Of a stretch of DNA of 64,000 nucleotides, positions 9,135 to 18,792 are shown one piece after another. The position numbers were made by a program, and so were the translations under genes. The DNA is taken from positions 310,001-374,000 of the forward strand of contig NZ_JACCHP010000007.1 in the NCBI RefSeq assembly GCF_016031625.1, written 5' to 3'. Source of the stretch: Bradyrhizobium agreste. Lineage in GTDB: Bacteria > Pseudomonadota > Alphaproteobacteria > Rhizobiales > Xanthobacteraceae. Under the pieces are notes generated by a model. That model ran no database searches. It was not told the DNA's origin and was given only the letters and a program-made list of their open reading frames with translations. Every line of letters begins with the position of its first letter. Within the stretch, counting starts at the first letter, position 1.

Positions 9135-9230
9135 GAACAGGCGGACACTAACAGCAATCATGAATTGCCGGTGCACCGTGCGTGACACGCTGCGCGCGAA
9201 ATCACGACGGGATGGCCCGATGTTTTGCGA

Positions 9231-10115
9231 TCACGCGACGGCGGGAGCGACCAACTCGTCGAGCTTGCGCTTGAACGCAGTGCCGTCCGACAACGCGCGG
9301 AGCGGCGGACGCACGCGCAGCCAACCTGCATCGCCGGTTTGCGTCGCAAGGATCGCCTTCAGCGTTGCGACGAGGGAGGGCGTCTTCAGCACGACGTCGA
9401 TCGCCGCCTGCATGCGCGCCTCGACGTCCTTGCCGTCGAGCATGCCCTTGACCAGCTCGGGCACGACGTTGGCCATGCCGCAGATGGTGCCGGCGCCGCC
9501 GGCTGCGATCGCGCGGGCAATGTCGGCTTCATTGCCGACGGTGATCGCGAGCTCGGGCGCGGCGGCACGGAAGGCCTGGAACTGCTTGAAGTCGCCGCTG
9601 GAGTCCTTCAGACCTGCAACCACTTGGCCGTAGCGCTTGCGCAGGCTTGCGGCGACTGTCGTCGGGATCGCAACGCCCGAGACTTGTGGAATGTGGTAGA
9701 GCGAGGCGCGCAGGCGATCGTCACCGACGCCGTCAATGATCGCCGCAAAGGCATCCTCGATGCCTTCAGGCGTGACACTCCGATCGAAATAGGGCGGCAG
9801 CAGCAACACGTGGCGCAGGCCGAGGCCGAGCACGGCGCGCGTCAGCGCGATGCTGTCGCTGATGGCAGGAAAGCCGCCGCCGATTCCGATGCGCTCCGCC
9901 GCGATTCCGGCCTTGAGCATCGCTTCGATCGTCGCGATGCGTTCGGCGGCATTGAATGAGGTCCCCTCGCCGGTGGTGCCGAACAGCACGACGCCGTCGA
10001 CGCCCTTGCCGAAGAGGTGCTTGGCGTGTGCCGCGAGCTTGGCGACGTCCACATTGCCGTCCGTCGCCAGCGGTGTCGCCGACGCCACCCAGAAACCGCG
10101 AATCGCCTCCGCCAT
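9231..10115 (-). CDS. DapA-superfamily lyase/aldolase (dihydrodipicolinate synthase-like)
   Basis: This 294-aa TIM-barrel enzyme belongs to the class I N-acetylneuraminate lyase/dihydrodipicolinate synthase family. The GTTGEG motif (46-51), the catalytic Tyr140 in LYHIP and the Schiff-base Lys170 in GLKDSS are visible. Its context is an oxidase and a GntR regulator, not lysine genes. That suggests a catabolic aldolase acting on a 2-keto acid rather than the biosynthetic DapA; this is inference. ATG 10115 has an AAGGTGG Shine-Dalgarno. It diverges from the FAD oxidase across a 154-bp intergenic region that carries a palindrome. Confidence 0.82.
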   Translation of the reverse strand: MAEAIRGFWVASATPLATDGNVDVAKLAAHAKHLFGKGVDGVVLFGTTGEGTSFNAAERIATIEAMLKAGIAAERIGIGGGFPAISDSIALTRAVLGLGLRHVLLLPPYFDRSVTPEGIEDAFAAIIDGVGDDRLRASLYHIPQVSGVAIPTTVAASLRKRYGQVVAGLKDSSGDFKQFQAFRAAAPELAITVGNEADIARAIAAGGAGTICGMANVVPELVKGMLDGKDVEARMQAAIDVVLKTPSLVATLKAILATQTGDAGWLRVRPPLRALSDGTAFKRKLDELVAPAVA

Positions 10116-10209
10116 CACACCACCTTTTGCTGCCGCCCCCGGCTAAGCCGCTGATCTTCAACGATCTTCCGCGCTTTACCGAGGCCTTGTTTTCACTTTA
10201 CTTTTGCTC

Positions 10210-10226
10210 TTGTACCTTACATACAA
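10210..10226. promoter_or_regulatory. Candidate FCD-GntR operator (TTGTA-N7-TACAA)
   Basis: A perfect 5-bp inverted repeat, TTGTA CCTTACA TACAA, lies in the divergent region between the DapA-like gene and the FAD oxidase. Many FCD-type GntR regulators recognise TTGT...ACAA half-sites, and such a regulator is encoded two genes away. Confidence 0.4.
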
Positions 10227-10269
10227 CACGAACGCAAATCACACGCGCCAGATCTTGAGGAGGTCGCGC

Positions 10270-11682
10270 ATGGACACGGTGACCCCCACCGAACGCCCCG
10301 ACCAGTTGCTCGGCGCGCTGCGCGACAGGCTCGGCGCGGCCGCGGTGCTTGTCGGCACCGATGTGCCGGCGCGCAATTGCAACGACTGGAGCGCGAGCCT
10401 GCCGCAGACGCCGCTGGCGGTGATCCGCCCCGTGGATGCGCAGGGCGTTGCCGATGCGATTGCGACCTGTCGGCAGGCGCATCTGCCGTTCGTGCCGCAG
10501 GGCGGCTTGACCGGGCTGTGCCGCGGTGCTTCGCCGGAAGCGGGCTGGGTCGCGATCTCGCTGGAGCGCATGACCGGCATCGAGGAGATCGACCCTGCCT
10601 CCGCGACGATGACGGTGAAGGCGGGCACGCCGCTGGAGACGATCCAGAAGGCGGCGGACGAGGCCGGCTTCTTCTTTCCGCTCGATCTCGGCTCGCGCGG
10701 CTCCTGCGCGATCGGCGGCAATCTCTCGACCAATGCCGGCGGCAACCGCGTGATCCGCTACGGCATGACGCGCGAGCTGGTGCTTGGTCTCGAAGTGGTG
10801 CTGCCCGACGGCACCATCATCACCAATCTCAACAAGCTGATGAAGAACAATGCCGGCTACGATCTGAAGCATCTCTTCATCGGCTCGGAAGGCACGCTCG
10901 GCATCATCACACGCGTCGTGCTGAAGCTGTTCCCGAAGCCGCGCTCGACCATGGCCGCGCTCTGCGCGCTGAAGGATTATGCCGCCGTGATTGCGCTGCT
11001 CGATGCAGCGCGCTCAGGGCTCGGCCCGCTGCTGTCCGCTTTCGAGGTGATGTGGCCGGATTATTGGGACGTGATTACGGCGCGCGCCGGCGTGAAGCCG
11101 CCGGTCGCGCCAGGTCATGGTCTCTACGTGCTGGTGGAAGCGCAGGGCACCGACGAAAGCGTCGATGCGCCGCGCTTTGAGCGCTGGCTCGTGGAGCTGA
11201 TGGAACGCGGGCTGCTCGCCGACGCCGCCGTCGCGCAATCGCTCGCACAGACGCAGAGCTTCTGGCGCGTGCGCGACATCTGCGCCGAGTTCGGTCAGGT
11301 GCTGGGGCCACACATCGCCTACGACATCGGCCTTGCGGTGGCACGCATGGACGAGTTCGTCACGCGCTGCAAGGCGGCGCTCGCCGCAGGCATCAAGGGC
11401 TGCGAGAGCGTCTATTACGGCCATATCGGCGACGGCAATCTGCACCTGGTCTCCTGGGTCACCGGCCTTGCCGTCGAGCAGCAGCCGAAGGAGGAGATGG
11501 ACGCGATCATCTACGGTCTCGTCCGCGAGCTTGGCGGCAGCGTCTCCGCCGAGCACGGCATCGGCACGTTGAAGAAGCAATGGCTGGGCCATGCCAGGAG
11601 CGAGGCCGAGATCGCGCTGATGCGCACGCTCAAGGCGGCGCTCGATCCCGATCACCTGCTCAATCCCGGCAAGGTGATCTGA
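10270..11682 (+). CDS. FAD-binding oxidase, GlcD / D-2-hydroxyacid dehydrogenase type
   Basis: The 470-aa protein has an N-terminal PP-loop FAD domain (PQGGLTGLCRGASPEAGWV-like segment near residue 80; the GTLGIITR region near 215-222) and a C-terminal domain with the His-rich segment YGHIGDGNLH and the end motif EHGIGTLKKQWL. These mark the vanillyl-alcohol-oxidase family branch containing glycolate oxidase GlcD, D-lactate and D-2-hydroxyglutarate dehydrogenases. The exact substrate is open. Start ATG 10270 follows a GAGGAGG-like Shine-Dalgarno. A GntR gene follows 7 bp downstream, so the two are probably one unit. Confidence 0.85.
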   Translation: MDTVTPTERPDQLLGALRDRLGAAAVLVGTDVPARNCNDWSASLPQTPLAVIRPVDAQGVADAIATCRQAHLPFVPQGGLTGLCRGASPEAGWVAISLERMTGIEEIDPASATMTVKAGTPLETIQKAADEAGFFFPLDLGSRGSCAIGGNLSTNAGGNRVIRYGMTRELVLGLEVVLPDGTIITNLNKLMKNNAGYDLKHLFIGSEGTLGIITRVVLKLFPKPRSTMAALCALKDYAAVIALLDAARSGLGPLLSAFEVMWPDYWDVITARAGVKPPVAPGHGLYVLVEAQGTDESVDAPRFERWLVELMERGLLADAAVAQSLAQTQSFWRVRDICAEFGQVLGPHIAYDIGLAVARMDEFVTRCKAALAAGIKGCESVYYGHIGDGNLHLVSWVTGLAVEQQPKEEMDAIIYGLVRELGGSVSAEHGIGTLKKQWLGHARSEAEIALMRTLKAALDPDHLLNPGKVI

Positions 11683-11689
11683 ACGCATC

Positions 11690-12355
11690 ATGCGATCGCT
11701 CAAGCTCGATACGCCGAAATCGCTGTCGCAGCGGGTGATGCTGCGGCTGCGCCAGGCCATCATCGACGGCGAGTTCGCACTCGGCGCTGCCATCTCCGAG
11801 GAGATGGTGGCCAATTCCTTCGGCGTCAGCCGCACGCCGGTGCGCGAGGCGATGGGCCAGTTGCAGGCGCAGGGACTCGTGGTGATCCGGCCGCAGGTCG
11901 GCAGCTTCGTCTTCACGCCGAGTGCGGACGACATCAATGCGCTCTGCACCTTCCGCATCGCGCTGGAGCCAAAGGCCGCCGAGCTCGCCTTCCGCCACGA
12001 CCGCAACAGTGCGATTGCAACCATGACCGCCGCGATCGCGGCGATGGAGCCGGCGGTCGCGGCGAAGGACACCATCGCCTATGGCCGTGCCGACACTGCT
12101 TTTCACGAGGCGCTGTTCGCCCATTGCGGCAACCGCTATCTCGCCGAATCCTATCAGCTCGTCTCCGGCCGCGTCGCCGCGCTCCGCACCAATCTGACAT
12201 CGCCGATCGACGTGCGCACCCGCACGTCCTTCGACGAGCACCGCAAGCTGCTCGACCTGTTCGCACGCGGCGATTTCGCCGCCTTCGACGAATTGATGAC
12301 CACGCACATCACGAATTCGGGAATCGTCTATGCAAGTGCGCTGAAGGTGGATTGA
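11690..12355 (+). CDS. GntR-family regulator with FCD ligand-binding domain
   Basis: The 221-aa protein has an N-terminal winged helix-turn-helix (about residues 10-75, containing SEEMVANSFGVSRTPVREAM) and an all-helical FCD domain (about 85-215) that usually binds a small organic acid with a metal ion. It lies directly downstream of the FAD oxidase and probably controls it and the divergent DapA-like gene, through the palindrome at 10210-10226. The effector may be the hydroxyacid or keto acid handled by these enzymes (inference). Confidence 0.9.
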   Translation: MRSLKLDTPKSLSQRVMLRLRQAIIDGEFALGAAISEEMVANSFGVSRTPVREAMGQLQAQGLVVIRPQVGSFVFTPSADDINALCTFRIALEPKAAELAFRHDRNSAIATMTAAIAAMEPAVAAKDTIAYGRADTAFHEALFAHCGNRYLAESYQLVSGRVAALRTNLTSPIDVRTRTSFDEHRKLLDLFARGDFAAFDELMTTHITNSGIVYASALKVD

Positions 12356-12361
12356 GCGCGT

Positions 12362-12526
12362 CTAGCGCTCCTCCTTCGATCCCGACCTGTCCAGGAAATC
12401 GAGCGCGGTGTTGATCTGCTCGAGCTGGTGCTCGATCCTGTCGCGATCCTCCACCGATGGCGCCGCTTCGAGCTGTTCCACCAGCTTCTGCTTCCGCATC
12501 AGCAAGTTCTCTATGACCGTACCCAC
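12362..12526 (-). CDS. Small conserved-looking helical protein (54 aa)
   Basis: The GTG at 12526 is preceded by GGGGGAATC, a good Shine-Dalgarno, and starts MGTVIENLLMRKQ. The protein is highly charged and predicted helical, with a probable coiled-coil pair (LVEQLEAAPSVEDRDRIEHQ, then NTALDFLDR). The frame extends 5' but without a better start. It converges on the GntR gene. Function unknown. Confidence 0.6.
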   Translation of the reverse strand: MGTVIENLLMRKQKLVEQLEAAPSVEDRDRIEHQLEQINTALDFLDRSGSKEER

Positions 12527-12727
12527 GATTCCCCCATCGCCAGAGGCGACGCCGCGCGCGCCGAATCGATTGGAGGCGCGCACAACCCGGGCCCGCGTCG
12601 AACCCATAGCCAGAATGCTCGCGGGCGCGGTTGGTTCCTGCGGCCGCATCCGATCGGCGCCGGAACTTCCGTCACCGGCACACCGGGCGGTTGAATTCGC
12701 CCGCCCCCGGCCCTATGCGTAGGCGCC

Positions 12728-14749
<2,022 letters not shown>

Positions 14750-15653
14750 CGGGCAAGAGCCGCATCGGGCCCGGTTCGGTGGCGCATTCGCGCCCCTCCA
14801 AAACAAAAAGCTCGAAAACAACCCCATGCACAGTAGCCGGGGACAGCAAAATCAACGAGTTAGAGCGCGACGAGACGGGTGGATCGTCACGGCGACCTCG
14901 CTGCTCGAGCGAGCACGACCTCGACGAACGACCGCTGCACATTTTTGCTGATTTTACGAAACCGTTGCTCCGTCGGGCAAAACAGGAGCAGAATGGCAGC
15001 ATCGGAAGGACCGGGATCGGGAGCCCTTCCGTTGCTCAGCGCTAGCGTCGTCGCGCTCACTGTTGACCGATGAGGCTGCTCCGTCACGTCATCGAAAGCT
15101 CTATCTCGGCAGCACTCTGGAGCTCAGGTTGGTTTCCAAAGATCCCAATCAACTCGTCTCCTTCTAGGAGGCCCTATATTTCGATGCTCCCATATTCCCG
15201 CCAATATTCGTGTATCGAGACAAAAATTGGTCTAGGGAGCCATTCGCGGCTGAGTACCGATCCCCCTCCCGAACCAATTGGACGCTCTTGGTGACGCTTA
15301 GCTCGGCGAAGTTCGACAGCATCGCCCCGCGGTGAATGCCCACCGCGACTTCTTTTGTGACCCTTGGCCGAACAACGCTGAGACCATCGTATTGTTGGCT
15401 TTCGGCGGCAGACCGGACGCGGGGCCGCGCTCACTTCGACCGCTGCTTGTGACCCATAAGAGACATCACCCTGGTGGGATGGTGAGGGCGCGGTGCGACC
15501 TCTACCGAAGCCCGCCCCGTTCGTGCGGTTCATCTCGCCATGGGCCATCGCCGGATAAAGTAGCACGAAAAATGAACCTGTCCCGCGTTCTTGTCGTTGT
15601 CCTGTACGCTACCCGCGCGGGAGCGGGGTGGTCAGGAATCTGAGCCAAATGCG
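14750..15653. other. 904-bp stretch without a convincing gene
   Basis: No frame here has both a plausible start and protein-like composition. Open frames on both strands are short and Arg/Ser/Pro-rich. Around 15408-15452 it shares a GCAGACCGGACGC word and a later TTGTGACCC word with 17720-17768, which suggests the two are decayed copies of one repeat. Confidence 0.6.
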
Positions 15654-15887
15654 ATGAGGGATCTCAGGGAGAGGTTAGAGAAGCTCCGCGCCGATGCTGC
15701 AGATCTCGCCCTCATGAGCAGACGGACGAGTGACGCGGGAAAGCGAGAACTGTTCGGACGCCTAGCAGAGGAACTCGCAATTGAGGCTCTTGAGCTTGAA
15801 CTGGCGATCAAGCGGCAGAGCGCAAGTTCGGACCCTATTGCGCCGGAAAAGGTGGTGCCCCTTGGAATCCGGTCTAAGCGAGAGTGA
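15654..15887 (+). CDS. Small helical hypothetical protein (77 aa)
   Basis: The protein is highly charged and helical throughout (MRDLRERLEKLRADAADLAL...). A segment reading SDAGKRELFGRLAEELAIEA resembles a class of small Bradyrhizobium proteins of unknown function. No signal or membrane segment is seen and the Shine-Dalgarno is weak. Composition, with alternating Leu and charged residues, supports a real coiled-coil product. Confidence 0.5.
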   Translation: MRDLRERLEKLRADAADLALMSRRTSDAGKRELFGRLAEELAIEALELELAIKRQSASSDPIAPEKVVPLGIRSKRE

Positions 15888-16133
15888 CGCCTCCGCGAAC
15901 TGGGCCTCGCCGCGGGACGGCGCTCACCCCCGGACACTTCGGCCGCACCTTTGCGACGCGCCTGATGCACTCCGCCGAATTAACTTTCGGGTAAAGCAAC
16001 TTACGATTCACATATGTAGATGCTGGAACAACATCGGCGGACTTCAGTCGCGATTGCATCATTTTCCCGATTGGTTCGCCGGCGGGCCATAATATCCAAG
16101 TTTGTTCGAAAGCTTGGTTGGGGGTTATAGGAC

Positions 16134-16373
16134 ATGCGTAAACATCATGGTCTCGCGGTTGACGCCGCTGTGCTGCTGCAGGAGCGTCTAGAACAACTCA
16201 CGTCTCAATTGTCCGAATTGGAAAGTCTTCGCGCCCGCGTGCTTGAGGCGGAGCGGAGCATATCGATGACCGCCGAAACCGCTCCGCCCCGGCCACGAGC
16301 GCCATCGCGGCATACGCCTTTTCCAGTTTCTCCGCCCGTTCATCTGTTTGAAGTTGTGGCACGCCAACTTTGA
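16134..16373 (+). CDS. Small coiled-coil hypothetical protein (79 aa), paralogue of the gene at 22579
   Basis: The N-terminal half contains RLEQLTSQLSELESLRARVL. This is very similar to the RLGELASQLSELEDLRSLVE segment of the 103-aa protein encoded at 22579-22890. The C-terminal half is Pro-rich and unlike its relative. An AGGAC lies close upstream of the ATG. The conserved heptad-like segment suggests dimerisation. Function unknown. Confidence 0.55.
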   Translation: MRKHHGLAVDAAVLLQERLEQLTSQLSELESLRARVLEAERSISMTAETAPPRPRAPSRHTPFPVSPPVHLFEVVARQL

Positions 16374-16851
16374 ACCGTCCCTCGGCCCCGTAGAGGTTTT
16401 GGCAGAGGCAGCTCTGTCTTTTTTGACCGTGCGGCGTTTGGAACGCCTCGCGATTACCACGTTTTCCCGAAGCCCTTCGCCAAAGTGGGTAACGCAATCG
16501 GCCCCAGCTCTTCCCTATTGCTCTGAACCTGGGGCCAGTCTTGCTTGGCGCCTCCAAGCGACAACTGGCGATGATGCCCGCGCGTTGCTCGCGGGCGCTT
16601 CCGACGAACCCGTTCTCTGAGGATCGGTTGGACGCAGCAATGTCGGCTGCTGGCCCTGAGGCGAAGATAGCGACTGCTTGCGGCACGTCGGCAGTCGGGG
16701 CGCGACGGGCATCCCGGAGAGGCCGCTAGATCGACGGCTCTTGACCCAAAGCGGAGGATCCACCCGCGCGGCTCAGAAAATTGCCACCAATAGGAACGGG
16801 CCCCTGAGAGCGGGTTTGAACCGGGTTGAGCGGTTTGAGGGAACATCCGCG
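16374..16851. other. 478-bp stretch without a convincing gene
   Basis: It contains one copy of the recurring degenerate motif (16639-16665, AATGTCGGCTGCTGGCCC...). No open frame has coding character. The last part should hold the promoter of the Crp-like regulator. Confidence 0.55.
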
Positions 16852-17607
16852 ATGGCGCTCCAGACTAGCCTTGGGAATAGGCTTTTGGCGGCGTTTCCGC
16901 CCCGGGATTTCAACCTGCTTGCTCCCCATTTCCACGAAACGTCGTTCGACTTTGATGCCGTCCTGGTACGAACAGGAGACGAATTCAAGCAGGTCTATTT
17001 TCCCCTTAGCGGAGTGATAGCGTTTCTCGTTGAGATGTCGGACGGACACATTGTCGCGTCAACTCTCATGGGCTCGGAAGGAGCGGTCGGCGCTCTCTCA
17101 CTTCTAATCCCCTCGCGATCGCCAGTCACAGCAACTGCCTATGTTGCTGGAGCCGCGGTTCAGGTTCCTGTTGCACCGTTGCGGCTTGCCTTTGAGCAAA
17201 GCGCCACTGTTAGGCATGTTCTACGCCTTCATCTCCGCACACAATTGCTGCAGCTTAACAACGTGGCGGCCTGCAACGCGGTGCATCCGGTGGAATGCCG
17301 CATGGCCCGATGGTTGCTTGAGATTCACGACCGCATCGGAAACAGCAGAATACAGCTAACGCAGGAGGCGTTGGCACAGCTTCTCGGGGTGCGCCGAACA
17401 ACGGTGACGCTAACGATGCGGAAACTTCGAGCAGCAGGCGGCATATTGTCTGACCGGCGTGGGATGCTGGAGATCGACCGAGGGCGGCTCGAGAAGATCG
17501 CGTGCGAGTGTTACGCAGTCATGCGACGCAGAATTACCCGCATGTATAACGAAGAGCTGCCAGTGGGCTCGCCGATTACAACACGCTCGCCGCCACCACA
17601 ACACTGA
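16852..17607 (+). CDS. Crp/Fnr-family transcriptional regulator
   Basis: The 251-aa protein has a cyclic-nucleotide-binding-like beta-roll (about residues 15-130; DEFKQVYFPLSGVIAFLVEM) and a C-terminal Crp-type helix-turn-helix (about 165-225; LTQEALAQLLGVRRTTVTLT). No Cys cluster for an Fe-S centre is seen, so it is not a typical FNR. The ATG at 16852 follows GAGGG. An open frame upstream (16678-16851) is not protein-like. Target genes and ligand are unknown; the neighbours do not indicate a pathway. Confidence 0.85.
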   Translation: MALQTSLGNRLLAAFPPRDFNLLAPHFHETSFDFDAVLVRTGDEFKQVYFPLSGVIAFLVEMSDGHIVASTLMGSEGAVGALSLLIPSRSPVTATAYVAGAAVQVPVAPLRLAFEQSATVRHVLRLHLRTQLLQLNNVAACNAVHPVECRMARWLLEIHDRIGNSRIQLTQEALAQLLGVRRTTVTLTMRKLRAAGGILSDRRGMLEIDRGRLEKIACECYAVMRRRITRMYNEELPVGSPITTRSPPPQH

Positions 17608-17877
17608 CGTTGCGATAGGCTCGCACGAGATGATCTTCGGACGCATCGGCGCAAGCGCCAATGTCGGCTTGTGGCCCCAAGCCGAACACCGCCCAAGCCT
17701 TTGCATGTCGGCTGAGAGGAGCAGACCGGACGCCGGTCCATGTTCGCCTCTACCGCCGATTGTGACCCGCACCCGACCTGATCAACGGCCGAGGCCGATC
17801 TGCTGTTATTTCTCGCTCGCCGCCCGAACGAAAAATGTTAGTCTCTAGGGAGCAGCAAGCCCGTTCCTGGTGGGCAC

Positions 17878-18222
17878 ATGCATCGGCGCGAATTCATCAC
17901 GCTTGTCGGCGCGGCGGTGTCAGCATCATCTGCGGTGGCACGCGCGCAACAATCAAAGAAGATCTATCGTATCGGCTTGATGCTTGGTTCGGTGACGGAA
18001 GCTCGCTACGAGGTCTTTCTTGGTCGGCTCGGGGAGCTTGGCTATGTCGAAGGTCGCGCGGCCACCTACGTGGACAAAATACTCAAGGGCGCTAAGCCCG
18101 CAGATCTCCCAGTGGAGCAGCCGACAAAATTCGAACTAACCGTAAACCTCAAGACGGCCAAGGCACTCGGCCTCACCGTGCCACCGACGTTGCTCGCCCG
18201 CGCCAACGAGGTGATCGAATGA
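17878..18222 (+). pseudogene. Internally deleted ABC transporter substrate-binding protein (114 aa)
   Basis: The N-terminal ~60 residues ([18 protein letters not shown] signal, then [12 protein letters not shown] and [10 protein letters not shown]) are the start of a PF04392-type ABC substrate-binding protein. The last ~50 ([20 protein letters not shown]... ending [10 protein letters not shown]) are its end. The central ~200 residues are missing, yet the reading frame is kept. The complete relative in this window (25145-26143) is 332 aa. The product could be exported but cannot form the two-lobed binding fold. It is probably a decaying gene. Confidence 0.8.
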
Positions 18223-18360
18223 CCGCTATTGGTCTGTTGCCGACCTGCGCTCGAAGAGCCGAACGTCTGCTTGCAGGAGATGAGCCGACCAGGTGAAGCA
18301 GCCCGCCAAGGGCAGCCTTTGACCCCGAGCCGACCAACGATGCGGCCCCAAGGGTCGCTA

Positions 18361-18594
18361 TCAACTCGAATGCGAATTGATTGAAACGAGCTTCGCGCCC
18401 AACTCCAGAAGCAGGACCATCGCCAGTGATCTGACATCGGACCTTGGGTTCATGGTCGCAGTTTTCGATCCATGCTGAGTTTCGAGATGCAGGCGGTCGC
18501 CATCCTTAATCTGAAGTGCGCCATAGTGTGAAGAGCCGCCAAACTCATACTTGACGACGTATCGGACCGACGCGACCGATTTCTTATTCGCCAT
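18361..18594 (-). CDS. Small hypothetical protein (77 aa)
   Basis: The start MANKKSVASVRYVVKYEF at 18594 is preceded by GAGG with reasonable spacing. The protein looks beta-rich in the middle (GALQIKDGDRLHLETQHG) and hydrophobic near its end (SLAMVLLLELGAKLV). No relative is recognised. It sits in the accessory stretch between a broken binding-protein gene and the large cyclase gene. Confidence 0.4.
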   Translation of the reverse strand: MANKKSVASVRYVVKYEFGGSSHYGALQIKDGDRLHLETQHGSKTATMNPRSDVRSLAMVLLLELGAKLVSINSHSS

Positions 18595-18792
18595 TCCCGG
18601 GTTCCTCATTGGTCGGCTATTCATAACAGGCAACTCAAGCGGCGTCGCCTGCTGGCCCCGTGGCTGACCTTAAGTCAGCGCGCCGAGATGTCCGCTTTCC
18701 GAAGCTAACCCGAACACCGGCATGAAAGGTGACTAGGCAGCCTTTGACCCGGAGCCGCCACGGTAGGGGAGCTGCGATGCTCGTATGCAGAA

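Noticed and set aside
14879..15566. Several 60-130-codon open frames on both strands in the gene-poor stretch
   Set aside because: No Shine-Dalgarno, low-complexity Arg/Ser/Pro composition and no similarity to any recognised protein.
16678..16851. A 58-residue N-terminal extension of the Crp-like regulator
   Set aside because: The extension has no Crp-like sequence, and an ATG with GAGGG lies exactly where the domain starts.
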